Program-made: the position numbers and the translations under genes
Shown: one piece after another, positions 1 through 10,060 of the stretch
Layout of the letters: every line of letters begins with the position of its first letter
How positions within the stretch are numbered: the first letter of the stretch is position 1
The notes under the pieces: generated by a model
What the model saw: the letters and a program-made list of their open reading frames with translations, nothing else
The model's database searches: none
What the model was told of the DNA's origin: nothing
DNA from: Cannabis sativa
Taxonomy: Eukaryota; Streptophyta; Magnoliopsida; Rosales; Cannabaceae
Reading direction: 5' to 3'
Assembly: GCF_029168945.1 (NCBI RefSeq)
Contig: NC_083601.1
Span: 34,523,660-34,587,659 of the forward strand
Length of the DNA: 64,000 bases

Positions 1-223
1 ATACCAATTTTATACATTCACAAAAGCTCACCCACCAATCCATTTGCGGAAATTTGTCTCAGTAGAAAGACTTGTAAAGTAACCACAGACTGACCCTTTT
101 ATGTACGGTTTCAACTCATAAACTAGCCGGTAAATTAAGAAGCACGCTGGTTTTATACACACACATATATAGCTCATATGTATATAGAGAGCTATATATG
201 CACATAGAAAAAGCAAAGCTAGC
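1..223. other. Window edge, no gene seen
   Basis: AT-rich DNA with short TATA and CATATA runs. I see no coding sequence. It could be the 3' flank or 3' UTR of a minus-strand gene whose last exon may lie just to the right. Confidence 0.3.
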
Positions 224-420
224 CTAGCTGGTGCCCTGTGTTAATTTGTCTTGGAGTTTCTTTAGTCTATTCTTAGAAATAACAAAGTCCATATAAGCTT
301 TCATAGTCCTAGCCAATACCAACCAATCATTTCCAAGACATTTGTGTTTTTTCAGTGGACTTTTTCTCTCTGATTTTCTAGGGGGCCGAGCAGAGTGTAG
401 GGTTACCATCACAAGCACAT
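224..420 (-). CDS. Possible terminal exon of an unidentified gene
   Basis: The minus strand is open for about 64 codons and ends in TAG at 224-226. The reading is lysine/arginine-rich and looks more protein-like than its surroundings, with a basic helix-like stretch (residues such as SKNRLKKLQDKL) at the end. A TCAG that could be a splice acceptor lies just upstream near 423-426. No domain is recognised. If real, it would be the last exon of a gene whose other exons I could not find between 427 and 717; the rest may have been displaced or lost through the Copia insertion at 718. It may equally be a chance open frame. Confidence 0.2.
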
Positions 421-426
421 ATCTGA

Positions 427-717
427 TTTATCAAAGACTTTTGAGGGTCAATGTTTACATATCAGTTGCCAAGGGTAACTTAATTTGGTCCACTAGTACT
501 TCAAAGTTCAAATCAAGTTTGCACTCATGCTGGGGATTATGGGGAATAGTGATTCAATTGAAACAAAATTATGTTGGTCTATCAAAATTGTCACCTACCT
601 AACATTTTTGGGATTAAGTACTATACCACTATACTATACTTTTACCAATATATGGTATTGAAAGCTTCATTATGCACTCATGATTATTCTTGTATTGAGA
701 ACATTGTATAATATGTA
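427..717. other. Intergenic, nothing recognised
   Basis: No gene or structured repeat is seen. The last five bases (713-717, ATGTA) are the left copy of the target duplication of the Copia element that follows. Confidence 0.4.
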
Positions 718-1206
718 TGTTAGACTTTTATTTGGGCTTACATTAAATTTTATTGGTTTTATTAAAACTTGGGTTGATTAGATAGTTCTTTGCTGTGTTA
801 GCCCATGTTGTTGGTGATCAATTGTTAATGGGCTTAGCATCTGTGAGTAAAGTCTAGGTGAAGCAGAAGTGTGGGCTTTTCTAGTTGACTGAAGCCTTTG
901 ATGAGCAGGCCCAGCCCAACTAGGGTTTTGTAGCTAAGTCCCCTCCCTAACTCTATAAATACATATTGTCTCATCACAATTGTATACCTTTTGATAATCA
1001 GAGAAAATAAGCGCTTCTGATTTAGAGATCTAGGGAGGAAGACTTAGTTGATAGTATTGCACTATCAAATTGGAGTAACTGCTGTGGATCAATCAGAGAT
1101 AATTGCTATGGATCAATCAGGTACACATACTCAATTATCATATACTATTATTGTGTTCTATGTTATATACAAATAGATCTTGGGTATATTATTAATTTTT
1201 CTAACA
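718..1206 (+). repeat. 5' LTR of Copia element 1
   Basis: 489 bp, TGTTAG...CTAACA. A TATAAAT box at 954-960 is the likely core promoter of the element transcript. It matches the 3' LTR almost throughout; the clear differences are a short segment after GGCCCA, a two-base change in the AAATAA(GC/CT) region, and one C/T change near the end. Confidence 0.95.
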
Positions 1207-1208
1207 TG

Positions 1209-1218
1209 TGGTATCAGA
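1209..1218 (+). other. Primer-binding site (initiator tRNA-Met)
   Basis: TGGTATCAGA lies two bases downstream of the 5' LTR. It is complementary to the 3' end (with CCA) of the plant initiator tRNA-Met, which is also encoded at 43359 and 43763 in this window. Confidence 0.9.
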
Positions 1219-2780
1219 TTGTCTATTGTATATGATTTAGAACCTATAATTAGTATAATTAATTTGTATATATTAATTATCCATTATTTCATATTAATTT
1301 CGTTATTATTTTATGTGTAATTTTTTGTTTATAAATCTTAAAACTTTAGGGATTTTATTGATCTTTAAATTCTCTTTCAATTGATATATTATGTGTTTGT
1401 ATTCATAGTCTATATTAAGAGAATTTTAATTTTAAAGTTTTAGGGTTTATATGATTATAATGTGAAATTATATTTGTGTATTTTGATTTTATTGTTTTTG
1501 ATCTAACATTGATAATCGATTTATCATAATTAATTGTTTATCAATGTTCCTACATAATTAATTTCGGATTTAACTAAGGTTAGCATTACAATTTTTTTTT
1601 CTTTTGTGTTCTTCAATTTTCGGATTGCTTTTGTCATGAAATCTAGAGATTTAACCTTTAATACCCGAAATTAGTAGCGTAGATCAATTAGAAATTCAAT
1701 CCCGAGCAAAACCCATCCAAAATCCCCACCTTTCGACGAATTTTTGGCCGGAAAACTGTTGCAGACCCGAATCGGAGGAACCGGGTCGCGTGACCCGCTT
1801 TCAGACCCGGCTGGAGGAAGAAGATGGACGCAGCCAGCAACGCCCACTCGCGGCAGGTGGCGCGTGGGGCGCGTGGGGCCTCGTCCGATGTCCGTTTTCG
1901 ACGATTTTTTTTTCAGTATTATTAGAATTTGATTTCTGATTTTTTGGTGATTTTTAATTAATTTTTTGACGCCGTTTAATAATTATTATTATTTTAATGA
2001 TAATTATGCAGTTAAAAAATTATTAAAAACAATTTTTGATGATTTTTCAAAATCCGTAAATCATAGAAAAATTTTTGGGTTTCTTCTCGTTCCATATGAC
2101 ATAGTCACTCTCTTGTTTAATTTATCTTGACTATGTAATCTCCACCAATATTCTTTATTTCACATTTTTCCATTAATTGTTGTTCTAAAGTTATAAAACT
2201 TGATTGTTTGATACAAAAATAATGTGTTATGGTGGACACTTTATTTTTTGCTTATCAATATAATAAAAGCAATTATATATCTCTTTTGGAAATTTGGTTG
2301 AAAATTATTAATTTTCAATGATTGTTTTATCACCAAATTTCACATGTTGAAGAAAATATTATATTTTTGGTTGACTATATGTGTAATTATTTGCCCAAAG
2401 GTAGTATTTACATATATTAGTTCACATTCCATGAAGTGAGTTAATATTAAATGTATATATTTTAATTATTTGCCCAAAGGTAATAATTTAAATATATAAA
2501 TTTATTATTATTTTTTGTTTGAATTAATACATATTTTTAAGAAATTTATTTGCCCAAAGGTAATAAAATTTTTAAATGATATGTATTTTTTCTTTGTTGT
2601 TAACTTCATGAAGGTAGATCATGTGTGTGTTATATTCTCACCCCAAAGGGGAGTTTATAATGACCAGTTGACTCTACAATATTTTCTAATGCATTGCTCA
2701 TATTGCTTATTCAAGTTTTAATTTTAATTTTTTGGATTTTTCGGTCACCTTTTTGCGAACAACAATAACGTTTTCATCTG
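1219..2780 (+). other. Untranslated leader of Copia element 1
   Basis: About 1.5 kb between primer-binding site and gag, with no supported ORF. It contains an abrupt GC-rich block (about 1740-1900) inside otherwise AT-rich DNA. It also holds three copies of the motif TTTGCCCAAAGGTA at about 2390, 2469 and 2549, with a weaker CCCAAAGGGG near 2643. Confidence 0.7.
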
Positions 2781-3420
2781 AATTCTGAATGCTTCAACTT
2801 TAAGACATGGAAACGAGATGTGAAAATTACTTTAGGCATAATAGATTTGGACTTATGCCTTCGAGAAGAAAAATCTGCTGATCTTATTCTAATATCAGAA
2901 TTGTTGCCCAAAAATTCTTCATGCACATTGGAAAAAAATTCAAATCATCTTAGTCTCATTGCTATGAACCGTTTAATTCCTGAACATCTTTTGATGGTTT
3001 GCCAAACACCTCAAATACTAATGAGTTTTTCAAAGTAGTAGAAAAACTATTTCACACTAGTGAAATCGCTAAAGCTGGACATCTTATGGATGAAATGGCA
3101 ACCATTAAGTATGAAAAATCAAAGGAGTGCGAGGTTTTATTCTGAAAATTATTCATGTTCAGTCCAAGTTGAAAGATCATAATATTCCTCTTCCTGACTT
3201 TTTCATTATTCATCGAGCTCTTCATGCTCTTCCTGCCTCTTTCAGTCTTATCAAGACAGCCTACAACACTTATAATAAAACATGGAGTTTTAGTGATCTA
3301 CTTTCTCAGTATATAGCTGAAACAAGCAAGCTAACAAAATGAAAAGAATGAGTCTTCTCACTTTGTTTCTCAACTCAAGTCCAACAAAGGATAAAGAAAA
3401 TATGAAGAGAAACAATAACA
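2780..3420 (+). pseudogene. Copia element 1 gag remnant
   Basis: Conceptual translation in shifting frames gives a recognisable Copia capsid (UBN2-type Gag) protein: a start like NFKTWKRDV, then LGIIDLDLCLREEKSADL, a GHLMDEMA segment and an IPLPDFFIIHRALHALPASF segment. The frame changes between about 3038 and 3127. After about 3400 the expected CCHC zinc knuckle is absent, and the sequence jumps directly to a stretch that normally lies downstream of the protease active site. Gag would normally form the particle that packages element RNA. Confidence 0.8.
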
Positions 3421-6400
3421 ACCAGAGGCTAAGGGATTTCAAGAAGCCAAGTGAGAGGGAGTCAATCCTTACAGTGGACACTTATATTGGAGTGGACGTT
3501 ATTTATGTTGGCACACTTATTCTTGAATTACAGTTTAGTGTTCAGATTGTTTTGAACAGTAATTACTTGATTCCTACTTTTAAAGTAATTCAGTTTCGCT
3601 TCCGCTTATAGTGAACCAATGATTTTCTTTTCGTTTAGCCAATTATAGTGTTGACATTATGTTTGACTCCGAATAATTGGAAACTGTTTTTACTCTGATA
3701 TTCTTTTCAAATTATCATTGACTTCCTTAGCTTCCTTTTTCAATGCTGTGAATATTGTGGGTAAGAAATCTTATATTAAGATAACATCCTTATTATTCTG
3801 GCACGATAAATCGGGTCATATTTCTAAAGAAAGAATTGATCGATTACTTCTAGCTAAAATTCTTTCTCCTGTTGATGTTTCTGGTTGTGATACTTGTGCT
3901 GATTGTACTGGTGAAAAATTGACTAAAATAAGAAAGCAGACTGCTATCTATAGTCACTCTTTATAAGAGATTATCCACACAGACATCAGTGGTCCTTATT
4001 CCACCACGTTGTGCAGAAATAAGTATTTTATCACTTTTATCGATGATTTTTCTCGTTATGGATTCACCTATTTAATTAAAGAAAAATCTGACGCCCTTGT
4101 TACACTCAAAATTTTTCGAAAGGAGGTTGAGAAACAATTAGGAAGAGTCATCAAAGTTGTTCATTCTGATCGTGGAGGAGAATATTATGGTCGTTATACA
4201 GAATCTGGACAACACATGGGGCTTTTTGCAGAGTACTTACAAGAAAATGGTATAGTTGCTCAATACACTATGCCTGGTTCACCTGAGCAAAATGGCGTTG
4301 CTGAAAGGAGAAATCGCACTCTCATGGATATGGTTAGAAGTATGATGAGTAGAACAAATCTTCCAGAGTTTTTATGGGGTGAAGCACTTATGACTGCAAC
4401 TTATATTTTAAATCGTGTTCCCGCAAACTGCTCCCAAGACCCCTTTTGAGTTATGGACTGGGCGGAAGCCTAGTCTTAATCATCTTCGAGTATGGGGTTG
4501 TCCAGCTGAAGTAAAGATTTATGATCCTAATTTGAAAAAGTTAGATCCGAGAACAAATCGCTGTTATTTCATTGGTTATCCAATGCGCTCAAAAGGCTAT
4601 CGCTTTTACTGTCCCACTCGTGGTACGCGAATTGTTGAATCTCGTATCGCTAAATTTCTGGAATTTGATGTTGCTGAAAAAATTCCTTCAACATCTCTTG
4701 AAATGGGGGAGTCCTCTAAAGGAATTTGTATTCCTATGTCATTTTCAAGAGATGATAATAGTAGTCTCCATCCTACTCCAGTTGGTAATGCTCCCATTGT
4801 TGATGAATATATTGCTCCCGATATCGAAGATGATGAAGGTCCTATTATTGATGAAGGGCCTATTAATGATGAAGCTCCTATTGTTAATGAGAATCCTGTT
4901 ATTGAAGAAATTCCAGTTGTGGAAGATGTTATTCAAAACAATGATCAACAAAGAGAAGTTATTCCAGAAGTACCTCCTCTAAGAAGATCTCAGAGACAAA
5001 AGAAGTCAACAAAGTGTCATGATAATTTTGTTTATCTTGGAGAAGGAGAATATGATATTGATCATTTTGTGGATCCTGTCACTTTTAGTGAAGCACTTAA
5101 TAGTCCACAATCTTCAAAATGGTTAACAGCTACGGATGATGAGATCGACTCCATGAAGAAAAATGGTGTATGGGAGCTAGTTTTATTACCTGATGGTTTT
5201 AAACCAATAGGTTGTAAGTGGATTTTTTTAAGAACTAAAAGGGATAAAAAGGGACAGATTGAAAGGTTTAAAGCGTGTTTAGTGGCTAAAGGCTTTACTC
5301 AAAGAGAAGGTATTGATTACACTGAAACTTTCTCACCTGTTTCTACTAAAGATTCATTCAGAATTATTATGGCCTTAGTTGCGCATTTTTGATTTAGAGT
5401 TGCATCAAATGGATGTTAAAACTGCTTTTCTGAATGGAGAATTGAATGAGGAAGTCTATATGTCTCAACCTGAAGGCTACAAGGAGAAAGGAAAAGAACA
5501 CTTGGTTTGCAAGTTGAAACGATCCATTTATGGTCTCAAACAGGCATCTCGCCAGTGGTACTTGAAGTTTGACAAGGTTGTGACATCTTTTGGTTTCGTA
5601 GAGAACAAGTTTGATCAGTGTATTTATATGAAGATCAGTGGGAGTCGTTATATTTTTCTTGTTCTTTATGTAGATGACATTTTACTTGCCAGCAGTGATT
5701 TGTCATTACTAAATGAAACCAAAAATTTTCTGTCTTCCAATTTTGATATGAAAGATCTTGGAGAGGCATCCTATGTTTTGGGGATTGAGATCCATCGTGA
5801 CAGGAATCGAAAAGTTCTTGGCTTATCTCAAGAAGCTTACATTAATCGTGTGCTCAATAGGTTCAACATGGATTTGTGTAAAGCTGGTTCTGTTCCTATT
5901 CTGAAAGGGGACAAGTTCACTAAGCAGCATTGTCCTAAGAACGACTTAAAAAGAGAAGCAATGAAGAATATCCCATATGCAAGTGCAGTAGGGAGTTTGA
6001 TGTATGCTTAGGTTTGCACTAGACCTGATATTGCTTTCATGGTCGATGTTCTTAGGAGATATTTATCTGATCCTGGCCTTGATCATTGGGTTGCAGCCAA
6101 TAAAGTTTTGAGATATTTGCAAAGAACGAAGAGTTTTATGCTTGTGTATAAGCATGTCAACAATCTTTAAGTTGTTGGTTATTCGTATCGATTTTGGTGG
6201 TTGTGTAGATGATTTAAAGTCAACTTCTGGCTATATTTTCACTTTGGTTGGTGCTGCTATTTCTTGGAAAAGTGTTAAATAGACTTTAATCGTATCATCT
6301 ACTATATATATGTTGAATTTGTCGTACGTTATGGTGCATCTTTGCAAGCTTTATGGTTAAAGAATTTGATTTTAGAGATACGACTAGTTGATCCTATTTC

Positions 6401-6640
6401 CTCTCCTATACTAATCTATTGTGATAATAGTATTGTTGTTTTCTTTTCAAAGAATAATGAGATTAGTAGTGCTTCCAAATATAAGGAAATAAAGTATCTC
6501 ACTATTAAAGACTTGGTTAAGAAAGGAGACATTGTGATAGAATATTGAAAGACCAAGTTGATGTTTGCAGATCCTCTAACCAAAGGATTAAGTGCCATAT
6601 TGTTTGATAAACCTGTTTTTGATATAGGCATTTTATAATC
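3420..6640 (+). pseudogene. Copia element 1 pol remnant (IN-RT-RNase H)
   Basis: Order seen: GAG-pre-integrase (WHDKSGH at about 3800); an in-frame TAA at 3964-3966; integrase core with SDRGGEYYG and EQNGVAERRNRTL (about 4165-4315); a frame change near 4425; the linker; reverse transcriptase starting with GCKWIF (about 5210); another frame change near 5387; the YVDDILLASSD catalytic motif (about 5670); an in-frame TAG at 6009-6011; and a frayed RNase H with YCDNSIVVFFSKN (about 6418). The protease motif DSGA is missing. Both frameshifts lie at homopolymers (A-run near 4425, T-run near 5387), so real mutation and assembly error are both possible. Confidence 0.92.
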
Positions 6641-7319
6641 TTTTGCTCCTTTGGGTTAGTGGGAGTTTCTTGCTTTATCTTTTGAGATTACATTTATATG
6701 TAGTTTACTTGTTGATGTTATGAACTACTTTGTGGGCCAATAATTTTTATTATTGGATGTTTATGCTTTCAGTTAGGCTTTGTTATATTCTCGAGAATAA
6801 TTGAATTGAAAGCATGTAGTTCATATCTTGTTGTGATCATTGTATTTTAAGCATATTTGCTTAATAACAATGATATTTTGTTGGCTTAATGTTTTAAGCA
6901 AGTTTAGTGACACTTACTTATTTATTAAGTAGTGTATGTTTAATTTCACTAGCTTATTTATTAAGCATCACGGTATCAGTGAAATTGAGGACTGATAAGG
7001 ATATTATGTTATTTTAAATTGATCACATGTTGAACATAATTCCTTACCACACTACTAGACTTATTGACCATGTCGATTTAATACTTTGGTATTTGTGATT
7101 ATGAATGTCTTTTGTTGACTTAAAAACAATATGATTGTCATAGTTCATTATCAAAGGTTAAATTGGACCGGTATGTTGAGATGCTATCAGAGAGAACTAT
7201 CATTTTTTAAAGTGGCCACAAATGTTTTCCTGTTGTTCAACCCATGAGTCGTTTTCAAATAAAATTATTTTGATATATAATATATATGTATTAAAGTCAA
7301 TGTAGCCCAAGTGGGAGAA

Positions 7320-7811
7320 TGTTAGACTTTTATTTGGGCTTACATTAAATTTTATTGGTTTTATTAAAACTTGGGTTGATTAGATAGTTCTTTGCTGTGT
7401 TAGCCCATGTTGTTGGTGATCAATTGTTAATGGGCTTAGCATCTGTGAGTAAAGTCTAGGTGAAGCAGAAGTGTGGGCTTTTCTAGTTGACTGAAGCCTT
7501 TGATGAGCAGGCCCAAATTTCAACTAGGGTTTTGTAGCTAAGTCCCCTCCCTAACTCTATAAATACATATTGTCTCATCACAATTGTATACCTTTTGATA
7601 ATCAGAGAAAATAAACTGCTTCTGATTTAGAGATCTAGGGAGGAAGACTTAGTTGATAGTATTGCACTATCAAATTGGAGTAACTGCTGTGGATCAATCA
7701 GAGATAATTGCTATGGATCAATCAGGTACACATACTCAATTATCATATACTATTATTGTGTTTTATGTTATATACAAATAGATCTTGGGTATATTATTAA
7801 TTTTTCTAACA
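7320..7811 (+). repeat. 3' LTR of Copia element 1
   Basis: 492 bp, starting TGTTAG directly after the purine tract and ending CTAACA at the ATGTA target repeat. It pairs with 718-1206. Confidence 0.95.
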
Positions 7812-7816
7812 ATGTA

Positions 7817-8867
7817 CTCTGTCAACACATCACGTTGTCACATTTTACCAAGAATAATGTAATGTAGGAGTGTTGAGAGAGCATGTGGCAATGTCCTAGG
7901 TGTTGCAGCTATGCTATGAGTCATACGCAATACCTCATTATTATCCAACATCCAATTTTGGTAACAAAGATGCTCCAAAATTCATTCCTCGCTTACACTA
8001 AACGCTAGTACTAAAAGTATACAACCTCAAAAAAAAAAAAAAAAGATTGATACAATAGTTACATATATTTTTAAGTGGGAATGATTAATTGTGTTATTAA
8101 CTAAACATTATTATGTATATATCATTTAAGTGTAATTGGAGTATGTTGTTATAACTAAAGAGAGACAAATTGAAGTACAATTCAAAGTGGAGACTAGCGT
8201 TGCCTTGGTTGAATTATGCATGTGACGAGACATTGGTTCTAAACCCTTTTGGGGGGTTTTTACCACTAAATGGATGGCTGGAGAAAAATCGCAGAAACAG
8301 AATTAATTGACTTGTGAGTGGCTCAAAAACCTCATGTAGTGCACCGTTGAACATTAGGAAATTGGCTTTTCCTTACTTTGGCAGACCCATTTAAGTATCC
8401 CACTAGGCCACTACCAACATACCACAAAAGGCCGTAGCCAATAAGCACAAAACTCATAAATATCTGTTCCACTCACTCACTCCTAAACTTGATCGTTAAG
8501 TAATACTCTTCATAAGCTAAAAACAAATATCATCATTTATACGAGTAGCATAACCATCAATATAAAAATTTTTAACACTCAAATCCAAATAAGTAAATGA
8601 AAACGCTGACCAAATAAAAAATACAAGGTGGAAAAGAACCAAAAATAGTTGGACACAAGACAAGAAATTTACACTTTTTTTTTTTTGGTGAGCCTGCAAT
8701 ATACATAGGAGACAAAACAAAAATAGATCAAAGATGATCAGAATTAATCGCCATGCATTATGTATCAAAACTCATTTAGTTTCTTTCCCTTTTCCCTAGA
8801 CTAACCCCCAATCCATTAATTAAAATCAATGTTTAGGTCTTGAGACTTGATTCTCATTTTTATGGTC
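7817..8867. other. Intergenic, 3' flank of the CRF gene
   Basis: No gene or structured repeat recognised. A short A run lies near 8030 and a T run near 8676. The right end is presumably the 3' UTR of the minus-strand CRF gene. Confidence 0.5.
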
Positions 8868-9872
8868 CTAAAAATAATACTGATCAACGTCCCATTTACA
8901 CGACCTAAAATCTCCATCCAAATCAACCAAAACAGCCCCGAATTCATCCTCCTCCACCGCTGAGATTTGGTCTGGAACATAATGAACTCCATCGTCTAGG
9001 AATAGCGGGGGAGGACATTGTTCATATAAAGAATCATCACTCAAGATATGCGAATCCAAAAACGAAAAATCATCTTCAAAACACCATTCTGAATCAGCAG
9101 AGTCAAGTCCCACTTGGGGTTCAGTACAGTATATATTGCTTCGGTCCGTACTATTATTCGTATCAGTAGGAGTACAGGTGTCCGTACACTCGGGATTTGA
9201 CTGATCGAGTGGGTTTTGAAATCTTAGAACAGAGGTGGGAGAAGACAGAGGAGCTTGGGATTCTTTCCCGGAATCATAACCACCACCAACAACTTCTTGA
9301 TGATCATGATCATGATCCTGATCCTCAACAACAACGACAGGATTCGAGGGCTCCCGCCGAGGATCGAGCCCGAAATTGGTTTGAGCGCCGGGTCCTTTGA
9401 GTCGAATCGCAGCCTCATCGTACATCAACGCAGCCTGCTCCGCCGTATCGAACGTGCCAAGCCAAACTCTCGTCCGCCGAAATGGGTCCCTAATCTCTGC
9501 GGCCCATCTCCCCCATGGCCGCCGCCGAACTCCCCTGAATTTGGGACCATTGGGGAAGTACTGCTCCGCCACGGCAGCTGTTGATTTGCACGGTCGACTC
9601 CCGCTACGATTGGCCGGCTTAAGCTTAGAGTTTCGGACATCCGGTCGAGTGTTGGGACAGTACTCCTCGAACCTAACCTCACTCACATGTCTTTTCACTC
9701 TCAACATAGCCGACGCCGATGACTCTCGGCTCTCTTCATCTTCACCGCTGGAAGAGTCTGTAGCTTCGTCGTCTGTTACATATATCCTTACGACTCTCAA
9801 GTCATGCTTCCTCGACTGAGATGACTTAACAACTGTCACCGTTCGATGCTCTGAGAACTTAACCGAATCCAT
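8868..9872 (-). CDS. Cytokinin response factor (AP2/ERF, CRF clade)
   Basis: Single-exon, 334-residue transcription factor. Residues 7-35 hold the CRF-type N-terminal region (SEHRTVTV, then [20 protein letters not shown]). The AP2/ERF DNA-binding domain spans about 111-167, from [20 protein letters not shown] to GPGAQTNF. Ala124 and Asp129 are the residues typical of the ERF rather than DREB group. A serine/proline motif SPTSVL (211-216) is the conserved C-terminal CRF motif, thought to be a phosphorylation site. An acidic Asp/His run (about 184-192) and an acidic C-terminus suit an activation region. CRF proteins act in the nucleus downstream of cytokinin signalling and bind GCC-like sites. 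Family assignment is firm; which CRF paralogue is not. Confidence 0.95.
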   Translation of the reverse strand: MDSVKFSEHRTVTVVKSSQSRKHDLRVVRIYVTDDEATDSSSGEDEESRESSASAMLRVKRHVSEVRFEEYCPNTRPDVRNSKLKPANRSGSRPCKSTAAVAEQYFPNGPKFRGVRRRPWGRWAAEIRDPFRRTRVWLGTFDTAEQAALMYDEAAIRLKGPGAQTNFGLDPRREPSNPVVVVEDQDHDHDHQEVVGGGYDSGKESQAPLSSPTSVLRFQNPLDQSNPECTDTCTPTDTNNSTDRSNIYCTEPQVGLDSADSEWCFEDDFSFLDSHILSDDSLYEQCPPPLFLDDGVHYVPDQISAVEEDEFGAVLVDLDGDFRSCKWDVDQYYF

Positions 9873-10052
9873 TTCTTAAAAATGGTATCTTTAAAATGAA
9901 CCAGAGACTAATTTTATCAATACTGAAAAATGGACCATCGACACCAAAAGAAAAAGCTCAGATAGAGAGAGGGAAAGACTATGGAGAAGAGAAGAAGAAA
10001 AATGAAGGTGAATAGTTGGAATTTCAGTTCACAGAAAATGGCAGGAATCCCG

Positions 10053-10060
10053 TTTTTATA
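10053..10060 (-). promoter_or_regulatory. TATA box for the CRF gene
   Basis: TATAAAAA on the minus strand lies about 180 bp upstream of the CRF start codon. It would place transcription start near 10025 and give a leader of about 150 bp that contains a GA-rich stretch. Position and sequence fit a plant core promoter; start site not verified. Confidence 0.5.

Larger units (their letters stand above)
718..7811 (+). mobile_element. Copia LTR retrotransposon 1, complete but defective
   Basis: Two LTRs (718-1206 and 7320-7811) begin TGTTAG and end CTAACA. They are flanked by the 5-bp direct repeat ATGTA at 713-717 and 7812-7816. A primer-binding site TGGTATCAGA (1209-1218) and a purine tract AAGTGGGAGAA (7309-7319) sit next to the LTRs. 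The interior has the Copia order gag, integrase, reverse transcriptase, RNase H on the plus strand. The LTRs differ at only a few positions, yet the coding region is broken by frameshifts, stops and a deletion. Insertion therefore looks recent and the copy cannot be autonomous. Confidence 0.95.

Noticed and set aside
9197..9819. Plus-strand and other-frame ORFs across the CRF gene
   Set aside because: They are shadows of the minus-strand AP2/ERF coding region, which has an intact domain and the right length.
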